A stretch of DNA of 64,000 nucleotides from Phlebopus portentosus (Eukaryota > Basidiomycota > Agaricomycetes > Boletales > Boletinellaceae): the NCBI GenBank assembly GCA_037892935.1, contig JAYXKI010000004.1, positions 2,542,001-2,606,000 on the forward strand. The letters run 5' to 3'. The notes beneath the pieces are model-generated. The model made no database searches. It saw nothing but the letters and a program-made list of their open reading frames with translations, and was not told where the DNA came from. Positions 1-12,219 of the stretch are shown here, one piece after another. Every line of letters begins with the position of its first letter. The first letter of the stretch is position 1. The position numbers were made by a program, and so were the translations under genes.

Positions 1-995
1 AAGTCTTTTCAGTTTCCATCAACCCTCTTGTGCCAGAGTCGAGCCCGTATCACCTGGCTCAAGTGACTTCCGCATCGTCCATCTCACAGAAACGGTCGAA
101 AACAAGCGGCCTCCTATCAATATTTCCCCGATCGGACGAGGTGGAGCTGCAGAGGCTGGGCAAGCAAAAGCACCGGAAGAAGAGTCACGAAAAGATGTCC
201 ACTGATTTGCGATTACTCGGTAAGCCAAACTTCGCCATCCTCGACGTCTAAACCTAATACTACCGGACAGATAATAAATGATTTGTACTTGTATGGTCTC
301 TGTACCAATATAATCGTGGCTATCTCCATTGTTTCACTCCAGCTTCTCCCCGAGAGTCGACTTTTCAAGCACTGTGAGACTTGCACGATGGTACTGGTCG
401 TCGCGGATGTTGTGTCATACTACATCTACGCTCAAAGGGCGATTTATCTCGAAATGACGCATGCCGTTCGTACGTTCATCCTTTTGTGCTTAGCTTACTG
501 TAGTCGCTTGTTCATTCCAGACAAGGCAACGACTACATTTCCGTCTCTAGAAGCAGATCGGAGATAAGCATCCCCCTGTGATGTGATTGCTTGAGTCTGA
601 GGGAACCAAGATGCCCAAGGTAAAGGTAACAATCGAGCAAAAGTCCTATAGCCGTGTATTGTGCGCTGATATTCATTGCCAGCTGGAAACACATCCCGGT
701 TGACGCAATTCCCTCCGGTTTTGAGAATGAAACAATGAAATAAGCGGCGAGGTCAAAGCATGACTCAGGCTGTAATCTAAAAGAACGGCCACCACGCGCA
801 CAATAAAAATTTAATAAAGCATCATATATTCCATTATGCACCGGCCACCTCGCTAACAAAGAACATTCGCGCTGTGGCAACCCAAGACAACGCGACCACG
901 GCCACACACGAGCGCTATATATTTTCTGTCTCCCAGTCTTCGTGCAGCAAAGTGTTACACACTCTTACATCTCCCTCTAGTGCTCGTTGTGAAAA
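1..995. other. Unresolved left edge, possible 3' end of an upstream gene
   Basis: Several frames stay open over the first 200 bases and none has a recognisable domain, so I do not assign a gene. One + frame runs open from base 2 to a TGA at 203-205 and could be the last exon of a gene that starts outside the window. A hydrophobic + frame at about 271-460 (two possible membrane segments) follows a plausible intron (gtaagc near 210 to cag near 270), but the phases do not join convincingly. The stretch 570-995 holds only the promoter side of the SET gene that begins at 996. Confidence 0.2.
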
Positions 996-2296
996 ATGTC
1001 TGAAAGCTCTTCTGAAGATACGTCTTCTGAATATAGCTCTTCCGAGTGTAGCGACTCCTCAGACGAATACGCGGATCGGCCCCTCCGTCCTCCTCTCGTT
1101 TACCGGTACTGCAGGACTCCTGATTGCAAGCGCGTCATAGGCGCGTGGCTACTGTACGAGGAAGTTAACGACAGGTACTCTTGCGATAATGGCTGGGCGA
1201 TACCCGAAACGCCCTTGCCAGCTCCATACGAAATCCGAGAGATAGAAGGTAAAGGACGTGGCATGATAGCTACGCGCGACATCAAAGTGAAGGAGCTGAT
1301 CATCCGCGAACGACCAGTACTTATGACGCCAGCGAAAATATACTATACGAGATCGTCGCTCAAGAGTCGGTGGCTCGAGATAGACAAGAAGTTATTACAG
1401 TTCTTGTATTGGCTTGAACAGGAGGATCGCGAGAAGGTGGTTCAGCTGCATAACTGCAAACCCCCGGAAGAATGTGGTCCCCTTGCTGGGATCGTCCGGA
1501 CGAATGCTCTTGCTGCCAGTTTTTCAGGCTCTGAGGTTTGCGAATACTATTCCTCCATCTGCTTGAATATGTGTCTTATCAACCACAGGTGAGCCGTGCT
1601 TCGCAACTTGTTCCGTCTCTGACGTCACGGATATACTGACTCCGAGTCAACACTGTTGTTGCACTTAGCTGCACCCCGAATGCATACTACTCGTTCGAAG
1701 AGAAGGACGTGACATTCTCTGTTATGGCGCAAAAAGATATCGCTGCGGGAGAAGAGATAACGATTTCGTATATTGACGGATTCATGCCACGTGCTGCGCG
1801 CCAGGCGGAACTCAAGTTGAAGTACTGCTTCACTTGTGCTTGTTCGCTGTGTTCCAAGCCGGATGCGGAGAGCGCTGCGAGCGACGAACGACGCAAGTTC
1901 ATCTCCAAGACAACCGATTCTCTGTACTCCGGTGAGATGTGGAAGAGCTGGGTTGCGTGTCCGAGGAATAGAAAGAACGCCCAAACAAAGCGCGACGTCG
2001 AGACCGTTGAGGCACTGCTGCATGCTCTGGAGATCGAGAATGAGGTGAAAGGCAGAACTATGGCGCTGAGGCATTGCATTGCGATATACGGCGCTACCGC
2101 TGATATGAAAAACTTTAAGAGATGGGCCAGGAGGCTCTTGAAATATGAGACCGATGATAAGAGCCAGGTAGAAGGATGGATTAAGAACCCTCGCTCTTTT
2201 CCGAAGTGGAATATGCTCTATTCTAACGTGACAGAGGAAGTGCCGATCACAGTAGTCTCGCCTGAAGCTTTTCTACGCATGATGGCATGCATGTAG
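996..2296 (+). CDS. SET-domain protein (SMYD-like lysine methyltransferase), copy 1
   Basis: Two exons, 996-1588 and 1669-2296, joined across an 80-bp intron (gtgagc to ttag, CTGAC-type branch point) give about 406 aa. The N-terminus is rich in Ser, Glu and Asp (residues 2-30). The SET fold starts with the KGRGMIATRDI strand, and the splice rebuilds the NHSCTPN substrate/cofactor motif exactly, which fixes the intron. GEEITISYID and a post-SET cluster (C-x-C-x-x-C, in CACSLC) follow. In this family such proteins bind S-adenosylmethionine and methylate lysine on histones or other proteins; the target here is unknown. ATG 996 is the only sensible start. A paralogue with the same layout lies on the other strand at 55966-57142. 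Each copy sits next to an intact NLR gene. Confidence 0.85.
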
Positions 2297-2942
2297 CTCG
2301 TTATGACATTACTTTTTCAAGCCATAAATATTGTAGAAGAATAATACACCTCATCTGTGGAGATACGAAGCTTTGGCTTACGTAATTATCGGAGTCTGAT
2401 TGTCCCCTAAAATGAGTCTTCACCGTCCGCAGATCCGCAGCTAGCTTTCCATCCACATGAAGCTTAGCGTCTGTCTCTACCTACAGGTGGATGTAGTTGA
2501 TCGTGAAGTCACGTGCATTACATAAGGATTTGCATTGCCTTGTAAGCCTGAGGATGCATGTCGTTCTTCCATGCCCAGAACTCAGCTCAACACACCACAG
2601 AAAGACAGAATCGTGGGCTAGGAGAGATGCACTCATGTATTGGAATTCCACATAAATCAATTTGTAATATAACAAGATTCTGTGTCGCAACACCAGGCTG
2701 ATGAATTATATATGGTAGCGCTGATCTTTGTGTAATACTTTTCACGTGACTTCACAATCAGCTACACCCACCTGTTACTTTTCTCATAATCCGTCCGAAG
2801 AAGGCTAGAATAACGGCGCCTAAACGCGCAAAACTTAATCCTTCATAAGTTCAAATCACGATCTTTTAATAATGAGATGTCGTCGGCCATCACCGTAAGA
2901 TGAAGTACTCGACAAGCGCCCTACTCCTTGTCACCTCCCACC
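2297..2942. other. Intergenic region between SET and NLR genes
   Basis: This 646-bp gap holds the 3' flank of the SET gene and the promoter side of the NLR gene. I see no ORF with a family motif, no RNA gene and no clear repeat. Confidence 0.4.
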
Positions 2943-5900
2943 ATGGCTAAGGCTGTCTATTGCTTGAGAGGTTCGTTCTTTCGGTACTTTGTGGATTCTA
3001 TGAACCCTAACGTCTTTTCTCTAAGTACTTCGCTTAGACGACAGTGCTGATCGACTAATTCGGTCGGCTTTCCTTAAGGAGTCGCGTTATTTTATCAAGG
3101 CAAGTCTAGCGAGAGAGTCAGCCCGAACTCGAGTGAAGGAAGGAATACCATTTTGCTGGAACGAGGATTTATACTTGTGAGCCCATTCCGCGTTGTGGAA
3201 TTCTTTGGACTAGATTATCAATGTTATTTATGTAGGCCAATTTCCGATCAACGTGATGGCGAGGAAATCCGGATCGAGCTCAAGCGTAAGCAACGCTTCA
3301 AGTTGCTCTCAAACGCGTGCGTCGGGTTCTGTAGTATCGATCCGACAAAGCTCGCACAGGAGAGCAATAGTGGAGACGGTACGCAATATTATGTGGGTTT
3401 CGGATCCGGAAAGACCAAGTGAAGTTCCACACAGTTCGTCTAGACCTGCTTTCACCAAAGTCGCTGGAATCTGTCGGAACTGTTTTTGTGCGTTTGGAGC
3501 ATTCTACGCAGAAGGAACTGGCGAGTACCAACATACAGAATGCGAAGTCCGCGCTTCAGGAGGACAACAATGACCTCAAAACAACGCTGAAGACTGTTGC
3601 CGATCGCATTGGGAGGTTTCATGAGTTTGCTGCGGCCGTGGCGGAGGTGCGGCTCATCCTCATCACTGATATTCGTTGGAACTTTGCTAATCCAAATATG
3701 TCCAAGTTCAGCTACACCCATATGCAAAGCTTGCGTATGCTTTAATGTCTGGACTTTACAAAGTACGATGTCATGGCTTTGGTTGGTTTCCATGTATCCA
3801 CACACCATCTTCCAGGTCGTTGCAGATCAGTTCCAAAGGGATGAGGCTCTCATCCGCCTGCTTTCGACGGTCTCGGATGCCTTTAACTTTGTCACTGATA
3901 TCGAGACGCTACAGAATAAGACAAAGAACCTCCCTAAAATAATCGAGAAACTTCTTCAAGAGACAATTGATTGCGCTCGATTTGTAAAATTATACCTTGA
4001 CCACGGTTTTTTTAGTTCGTATGAATTCGTGGTACTTGAATAATTACTTATTTTCTGACCAGGACGAATTACGATGACAACTGCTGGACAGAGGATAACT
4101 GATTTCGAAACCAGCTTCCGTGACCTCAGGGCCTCGCTAGACTCGAATATAGGCTTGAATTCTGCCTTGGTTTTAGATGGGATATCTAACAAGCTTGACA
4201 TAATTGGTGAGAATCGTCACACAGTCTTCAAAGTTGCGATCCAATAGTTTGCTCGACAGCACAGCAACAAGTGATTCAACGCTTAGCAGGCACTGTCAAT
4301 CCCGCTAGCGAATCTGCGTGGTCATCCGACCTGTGCCTGCCTGGAACGCGAATTGATATTTTGAACGACATCGTAGAATGGTTTTTATCAGATTCTCCGG
4401 AGAACCTGCTCTGGCTCCATGGCGTCGCGGGATCAGGAAAAAGCACGATCGCCGCGACGATTGCGAACTCCCGATTCGACATGTCTCTCGGTGCCATTTT
4501 GCGCTTCAAGAGAGGAGAAAGTAGAGAAGGATCCATCATTCCTATTCTAGCCTATAAGCTTGCTGGATTCGATCCGACTATTTCCAAGCATATTGCTGAT
4601 GCCATGACGGCTAACAGTAATATAACCGACCTTGCGATCGATGAGCAATTCAAAATCCTCATCTCGCAGCCACTCGCAGCCTCAGCGACGAGTCTTACAA
4701 GCCCGGTCATTATCATTATGGACGCACTCGATGAATACGGCACTCCCGGAAGAATTCGAAACAGAATTCTCGAGGTTCTCCGTCAACATATTCCTGAGCT
4801 CCCGAGAAACTTCCGATTCCTCATCACGAGTCGTCGCGAAAGAGACATCGACAGCATATTTCTCTCGTATCGAAATACGGCAAAAGGTCCCATTCGCGTG
4901 ATTGAGCTAGATTACAATTCGGAAACTAGCCGCCGTGATGTCCGATTTTTCCTTGGTCATGAGATCCGACGAATTCTTGAAGACTCTTTGGAGGATACGA
5001 TAGAGAACGAAATTAACATTCTCGCCGATGCTGCTGCGGGACTGTTCATTTGGGCCTCCACCGTGATAAAGTTGGTGGAAGAGTACACCTTCCCTCGCCG
5101 AAAACTCCGGGAACTGACATCGAACACACGTCGAATTGCCGGCATCAATAATCTGTATGCATCCATTCTGCTCGGCTCAATCAAATGGGACGACGACGAG
5201 ACAAAGACGTGGACAACGAGGATTCTCGCGTTAATCGTTCTCGGCAAGGCACCACTCACAATATCTACCATCGGTGCTATCCTCGGCTTGTCACGGCAGG
5301 ATTGTCACGATGTACTTTCTCGTCTTCGAAGTATAGTCGATTACAGCGGGGAGCGAAATCCTGAGAGGCCCGTGCGCCTATTCCACACCTCTCTTTCCGA
5401 TTACCTCCTTTCATGCACTCCGAGCGAAAAGGAACCTTGGTTTATTGATGCAATATCTGAGAATTCATTCATTGCTCTCAGGTGCTTTGCTGTTATGAAG
5501 GACAATCTCCACTTTAACATGTGTGGCATCAAATCTTCGCGCGTAAGCATGGGCGATGACTATTCGGCTGGTCTTGACATGAATGACAAGACAAATATCT
5601 CCAGTCATCTGGAATATGCATGTCTATGGTGGGCTCGCCATCTGTGTGATACCAATTATTCCTTTCTGTTGCACGAAAATCTATCGGATCATATTTACAC
5701 CAGGTTGTTATTTTGGTTCGAAGCTCTTAGCATATTGAAGAGATTCCTTCATATTGCCAGCCAAGTCCTTCTAGATTGCAGCCGTTGGATCGAAGTGAGT
5801 GTGTGTTCGTGATCAAAGCCCAGTACGACATTTATCATTGTATAGGCCCATGATGAGACTATGTCAATGTTTCTCTACGACGCCCGCACGCTCGCAATCA

Positions 5901-8059
5901 CGTTTGCACTGCCAATATCCGAGAGCACATCGCAAATCTATCTTTCTGCACTTCCCCTAACGAAGGATGATAATGTCGTTTCAGTTCATTATGCAGAACG
6001 ACTGTCATCAGATTTTCTGGCATGTTTCCACCGGGAAGGAAAGAAAGCAGAAGCCCTTCTTATGCAGTCCTTCGAAAGGCATCACCATCCAGTGCTATCT
6101 GTAGAGTTCTCGCCTGATGGACGGCAAGTTGGGTCAGTAGCTCAAGATGACGAAGTTTATATTTGGGATCCGGATAGTGGGAAGGTCATCTACGGACCAC
6201 ATAGAGGCTTTACGGTCGCCTTCGTCCCCGACGGCGTTCGCATCGTTTCTAAGGGAATGGATGGTGGAATCAAAGTGCTGAATCCCGAGAATGGAGAGGA
6301 GCTCGATCTTCCGAGGCATCCGGGCAACATCAAGACAGTGGCCTTTTCGCACGATGGTTCGCAAATATTCTCAGGATTTGACGATGGTTTTCTTACTATA
6401 TGGGACGTAAAGAAAAGGGAGAACGTCATGACACGCAAGATTGAACACAAAATTGCATCCTTTTCGACTTCGATTGACGGGACGTTGCTTGTGTTGTGTT
6501 GGTGCGACGATGCTGCAATTGTCTGGAATGCACGAAAAGACGAGATCGAGTTTGGGCCCTTCAAGCATCATCATACAGAGCCTACGTCGCTCAAGATGTC
6601 TCCAGACGGAAAGAGGATAGCCGTCGGGTATTACGGAAAAGGAATTACCGTTTGGGATTCGGTAACGAAGCAGATTGTCTGCGACTCCGAAAGTATCGAC
6701 GAGATTTTTGTGATCTCATTCTCTCCCGATGGCCAACGCATTGTCTCAGGATCAGGATGGCAGCGCTTAGTGACCTCGTGGGACGCGGTGACGGGTGCGG
6801 TTGTGTCGGGCCCCTTCAAAGGACACACAAACTCAATCCAGTCTGTTGCATACTCTCCAGATGGGACGAGAATCGTATCTGGATCTCATGACGGTACGGC
6901 CAAGATATGGAACGCGAAGACAGGAAGAGTAGAAGACGGAACTCCTAACTATCATTCGAAGGTCGTATCGACCCTCACAGTTTCCTGCGATGGAAAGTAT
7001 TTCCTATCAAGCTCTTGGGATTCAACCGTAATTTTATGGGATACGCAATCCGGAAAGGCTATTCTCGGACCATTAAAAAGTCCTGCAAATGCAATCTGGG
7101 CCTGTGCTCTCTCCCCAGATGGGTCGCGGATTGTATCGGGATATATGACGGGGCTAGCACTCCGCAATGCTAAGACTGGCGAAATACTTTATCAGCGGCA
7201 GCAACCGGAGGTTCCTAGAAAAGGGGATGACATCAATCATGTTTATTCCATCTCCTTCAGCCCCACCGGGTCACAATTCGTAACAGGAGACTATTATGGC
7301 ACAGTGAACGTCTGGGAAACCGACAGCGGTAGAGTGTTGGCTGGACCTTCACAAGTCCATCCAGGAGGCTATTGCCCTGTCGCGTTCTCGCCAAATGGCG
7401 AGCAGGTAGTATCTGGAGGTGGAGACGCTTCGGTAAAGGTCTGGAGATGGGACGCTTCGACAGGCAGAATCGACGTTGAGCAGGAGTTTGAATTACACAT
7501 GCGTAGCGTTCTGACGGTAGCATTCTCTCCGGATGGACGACGTATTGCGTCGGGTGGTCACGATGGACTCACCGTTGTATGGGAACTGAACAGTGGCGAG
7601 GCAATTTGTGTTTACCAACACAGAGCGACCGTTTGGTCAGTCGATTTCTTTCCTGATGGCAAATGGGTTGCCTCAGGTTCTGGAGATAAAACCGTCGTAG
7701 TGCTGGATGTAGAAAACGACGAAGTCATCTGCGGTCCATTCACGGGACACACACATCCCATAACGTCGATAGCTGTCTTTCCAGATAGTTCACGGATAAT
7801 CACGGGTTCTGAGGATGGAACAATTAGGATATGGAACGTAGTTCGCAATACTCATTCAAGCCCTACCTGGACATTATCGAATGACGGTTGGATACACGAT
7901 CCTGAGGAACAACCATTGATTTGGATCCCGCCTGACCTGAGGCAAACTCTTTGGCGACCGCAGAACGCCAGTGTCGTCAGCTGCCCGTTCACGACAAAAC
8001 TCGACTTTACAAAGTTTCCGAAGCACGACGAATGGATGAAATGTATCAGTTCCTGGTAG
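2943..8059 (+). CDS. NLR-like STAND protein: C2-like / helical / NACHT / 14 WD40 repeats
   Basis: Nine exons give an unbroken product of about 1563 aa: 2943-2970, 3026-3176 (acceptor 3038 also fits), 3236-3378, 3420-3646, 3712-3762, 3816-4014, 4063-4206, 4260-5794, 5846-8059. Residues 1-150 resemble the C2-like domain found at the N-terminus of many basidiomycete NLRs (FIKASL, WNEDLYL, final strand HTVRLDLL). A helical region with the motif HPYAKLAYAL follows. NACHT has a P-loop GVAGSGKST near residue 369 and Walker B IIIMDALDEY near 465-474. About 14 WD40 repeats (roughly 900-1510) would form a double or 14-bladed propeller. Family knowledge: such proteins are thought to act in non-self recognition or programmed cell death, with NACHT-driven oligomerisation after ligand binding by the repeats. 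The first splice acceptor and the 41-bp intron 3379-3419 are the least certain parts. Confidence 0.85.
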
Positions 8060-8921
8060 AGGAAGCCGAGTGCCTTTCTGCGACTAAGGGTCAAGATAAG
8101 AAGCGAGAGAGGCGGGGTATGATAGAATTGACTTCCTTGTCTTCCTGTTGAGCATAGCTTACGTTTGCTAAGAGTACATGTATCCGCAGATATCAAATAC
8201 TAGTATAAACGTTTCAGGAATGGGGGCCTCATCCGAAAAACAAACGATCCGTCAATAACTTCTATCGTGAATATCTATTAGCAAGCATAAGGAAGAATAG
8301 CGGGATGATGTCTCTGATAAAAGCGCAGAAGCTTCCGCTCGCTTCCTCGTTTCGCGGATAGATATGACTTTGAAGAGTGACTATGGTATGTTCCGCTGGA
8401 GTCTAAACAACTTCTGACACAAAGCACTCGTCACCGTATTCGGTCTCAATGCGGATTTTTTAACCTGCATATAGATCGCGCACACTCGATGAAATTCTGG
8501 GAAGTAGACTTAGACGAGACAGGAGTGAGTAGCCTCGTTCCTTAGTCAGACATGGGTGTCATCCAAAATGAGTGCGGAGTAGTAGACTTCTTTCCTAAGC
8601 ACGTCGATCGCACGCCTGGGCAAGATATGCTTCAACGCTAACGTCAATGTACATATTCATGGCCATCCTAAGTAAAATTACAATAAAAGCACAATGATTC
8701 TGTGGAGGTCGGAGCGTCAGTTCTATCCTGACACAGGAATAAGGTTCAAAATACGGGTTCGGATTCTTGCGTCGGGAGGGGCATAGCATGACTGTGGGTA
8801 CATAGTAATCGCGTCAGATTTCTTCGTATACAAGCTATTATCTGTAGATGTGAGCAGAACAAAAATACCGAGAGAGTTTGAACCCACAACGCTGAACAGA
8901 CATTTTCTTCCAACTAACTTG
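8060..8921. other. Intergenic region, no gene seen
   Basis: This stretch carries the 3' flanks of two convergent genes (NLR + and Clr2-like -). Short ORFs on both strands have no motif and look random. The Clr2-like gene could extend further into it through unrecognised introns. Confidence 0.35.
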
Positions 8922-9659
8922 TCATTTGCTTGCACGCACAGCTTGTGTTCGTGTCGAGGTCACGTCATCTCTTGGAATGCTTATCTTGGCACCACCTAAC
9001 GTCAAGCGAGCGCTGATCTCCCTTTGAGGAGTCTCACTGCACGGCTTGCATTCGCAGCAATTCGGAGGGCGGCCATAGGCGAGCCATTTGGCATGCATTA
9101 CAAAATTCTATGGAGAAGTAATCGAGTGGAACTGATTAAGATACGTGCAGCGTTGATGAGCGGTGTCTACTTACTGCAGGAGAATCGAACTTCTCTATCG
9201 AATTATCTCTGTAAAAGCCTGCGGACAGTCGCAGGTTCAGCTTCGCGATTGGCCTGTCGGCGACTGTAATGGACGTACCTAGAAGATAATAGTCCCATGC
9301 ACCATCTGGTCTCATCGAACCGTACAGTTCGTAGTTCTTGGGAAACTTGAACCAGAAGACCGTAGGTCTAGCTGAAGGACACGACCAATAGGGCAGCATT
9401 GTTAGCTGACGATAGCATGTCGCGAACGGAGGTGCTTACGCAGTTCCGGACACAGACCCAGTTCATTCCTCAGGAAAGTCCCTACCATCTCGTGCCAATA
9501 ACGTTTATGGTCCTCCGGCGCTCTCGTGAGTATACGTTTTCCAGAGAGGACCGTCTCGTAGATTCTACCATCGCAATCCGAATCGAGCAGCTCGATTGTC
9601 GGGGTCGGCCCCAATGTGACCTTGATTTTATTTGGCTCCTTTGATTTATACGGATTCGG
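8922..9659 (-). CDS. Clr2-like transcription-silencing protein (N-terminal domain only)
   Basis: Read on the minus strand, four exons (9659-9440, 9371-9279, 9218-9175, 9107-8922) splice in phase to about 180 aa. Introns begin gtaagc, gtacgt and gtaagt and end cag, cag and tag. The spliced frame shows the order seen in the N-terminal domain of cryptic loci regulator 2: a KFPKNYELYG strand, DYYLLG, then FDSPANFVMHAKWL and a C-x-C-x-x-C cluster (CECKPC). Clr2 belongs to the SHREC chromatin-silencing complex in fission yeast; many basidiomycetes carry short lineage-specific relatives of unknown role. The open frame continues upstream to 9773, but only with a GTG, so the ATG at 9659 is taken as the start. 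The protein is short for a full Clr2, so the C-terminal half is missing or lies in exons I could not find. Confidence 0.6.
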
Positions 9660-9862
9660 CATGAGAGTGTCAGGCTGATGGTGAGTGTAGGAGGCAAGCC
9701 ACTTTGAAGCGTCTGTCTGACTCTTGGCACTGTCACGTCGTCTCGTCACACCCAGCCTTTTTCTGTGACTCACGACTCAGACCCCACGTCCTTTGAACTT
9801 TCGTTTTCACATCATCATCCATAACATTTCAACAGAATAAACAGCCAAGAATATTCATGGGC

Positions 9863-12152
9863 TCATGGGACCCTATCATTACCAGCTAGAGCAGCAATAC
9901 TACTTACCTGGTGCAAACCCACAGGACCAAACTCTACACCCGATCTCAATGGAAGGACATTCGAGTTGTGCGCCTTCTTTAAAGTCTTGATGTCAGCATG
10001 TATGATCTCTCGGCAGAATAAGTCAAGGTCGAGGTCATTCTGTCAGACATTGGATTTAGCGCTCCAGCCGCGGGTCTCGAAGCTTGGTTCGTACCTCATC
10101 ATACCCAAACGGTTGTTCAATTTCCTCTCCGGCAGCGAGAAAACCGATGTAAAAGAACGCAGCGATCCCTACTCCGGGTATTGTGTACCAACCGAATTGT
10201 TGGACGAGCTGGAAGGGAAGGAGGAAGAGGTATAGCCAGACGCATCTAACAGATGTTCACCGTCTCAGCTACCGGAAACGTAGATGAGGCAGAGGCGAAG
10301 AATGCTTACTGTCGGATGTGCGCTGAATATACACTGTTATTGGCATAACGTCAAAAATTAACGGCATGACTTGATGTTGGTATTTTGACGCTTACAATGG
10401 AAGTGGTGTCGTTAAGATTCGTTCAAGGGCTAGGAAAAGCTGCAATCAGGACCAAGGAACGGATGTTGAAGGCACAGTGACTGACTTGCCTGTCAGACTG
10501 TCCTCAAAAGCAGAAATGCAACCGTACATTCCACCCAATGGATTTCCTAATGTTCAATGTTCGGACAAAAAGGCGAGAAAGGTGACACACCACGTACCGG
10601 AAACAACACCTCTTTCATCCAGCGTAGCCAGCCATTCGCTCAGGCATTGAAGAATCTCCAGGGGAACATTCTTTCCGCCACCTGCAACTTTCGGCCTGAA
10701 CTTTCGACCAGATGGCCCAGTGTAGCGTCGCTTCCTCTCTAAGCGCTCCTTTGCATCGTCTTCACCATCCTCGTCTTGACGTATACTCCCACCACCACCA
10801 GACTCTGCAGACTTTTCCCGCCTTCGTCGTCGAAGGTTAGAGGTCAGTGATGAAAAGAATGATGAGAACGGAACGAGTTCTGTAAGGATCTTCGAGCGAG
10901 TCGGTTGCTTTGGTGCAGATGGGAAAAGGAAGGGCCTTTCGAACTCGTCGACACTAGAACAGACGGAGCTAGAGCTCCTTCCGAATGTCCCGTACTCGTT
11001 GATAGCAGGTATGATTGGGTCGGGCGACCAAGTTGATTCATACTGCGGAGATGCAATGAGTGAGGAAGGGCTGACGGAGGAGCTTCTCCCATTGATGCCG
11101 TCTTGCTCATGGCGAACATGGTGTTGTCGAATCTTTTGGGAGCGAGTGTACTGATTTCATTAAGTCCCAAATACAAGAGATGCATTCTTGAATGAAAACC
11201 CACCTTATGTAGCGGTCTGACAAGGTGATAGAGGTCTTCATAGTATATTCCGACTTCGCCTATCACAGATTGCTCGTAAGGTTCGTGGCTTGAATTTGCT
11301 TCATTGACGATAAAATGAGGTACCTCGAAGGTGATGCTTAACAGCAACAGCAAATCTGCAACATCTCAACAACCGGACATCTCCAGATTTTTACCGTGTG
11401 GCTCACCCCTCAACCATATCCAGTGACAGACACTTCTCGTTCATGCACCTTTCTGCAAGTTCCAAGTCGTGCGATGGGGATGCTTTGTCGATACGGATTG
11501 GCACGTGGATCCAGACTAATCGGCTCATCGTCCGAGATGTCTTTATGATATCGCCCCAGCAACATCGACCAGTCCAGTATCTATCATAGCTGTGAGAGTA
11601 TTAGACGAAAACCACCCAGGAGCCGAAGATACGATGTTTAGTGCACGTACCCGCTAGATGCCCGGTATGCGATTACAAAACCGATCACGACACCGAGTAC
11701 GGTGATGAGTACTGGCGGAACAGCGAGGTAAAATTGTGTGGTGAGGGAAACGGATGTAACGGCTGGAACGATCGATGAGAAATCATCCATCAAGGAGTAA
11801 GCCTGCATATGTTACCTGCAGCAAACGCCGTGTGCAGGAGCACAGCCGGCCAAATGGTCCAGACCTGGAAAAGCGCGACGTCGAGGGAAATATCGAGATC
11901 CAAAAGCCAATGAATAGCGACACTCACGACTGTTCCCCGGCCAAAGGTCCAAGAACCTACATCCTTGTGTAGGAGAAGAGGCTTTGCAGCATCCCGGGCG
12001 GATGTGTCCGATGCCGGAAGTAAGACGTGTCCTGTCGATGATCGTTTCTTGCCTAGGCTCATTGTCAGATCAGATGAAGATGAAGTCAATCCAGAGAATT
12101 TGTTCAGCCGTTTCCGAGGGTACGGAGCACGTGATCGCGTAGACTTCTGCAT
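9863..12152 (-). CDS. Bestrophin-family anion channel, tandem copy A
   Basis: Twelve exons splice in frame to about 550 aa: 12152-11928, 11864-11816, 11762-11651, 11589-11407, 11355-11324, 11259-11204, 11150-10598, 10546-10490, 10429-10396, 10333-10310, 10245-10095, 10039-9863. Signature segments of the bestrophin/UPF0187 family appear in order: WTFGRGTV, IWPAVLLHT, VLGVVIGFVIAYRASSGYDR, LVWIHVP, AVKHHLRG, GRKFRPKVAGGGKN, ERILTTPLP, then IGFLAAGEEIEQPFGYDE joined to NDLDLDLFC. Hydrophobic segments around these motifs are the membrane helices. Relatives form chloride or bicarbonate-permeable channels in plasma or organelle membranes. The long soluble insert (exon 7) is Ser/Arg rich. The intron after exon 8 has a GC-AG boundary (gcaagt). 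The start may be the inner ATG at 12062. The stop at 9863 assumes no final intron. Copy B ends only 67 bp upstream. Confidence 0.85.
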
Positions 12153-12219
12153 TCGTAAGATAGACCAATTCGGAATATTCGTAATATATTATATGGTAAA
12201 AAAATCACAAGAACGTCGT

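Noticed and set aside
9659..9773. Upstream extension of the Clr2-like gene
   Set aside because: It begins with GTG and adds a basic stretch with no family support; the first ATG is 9659.
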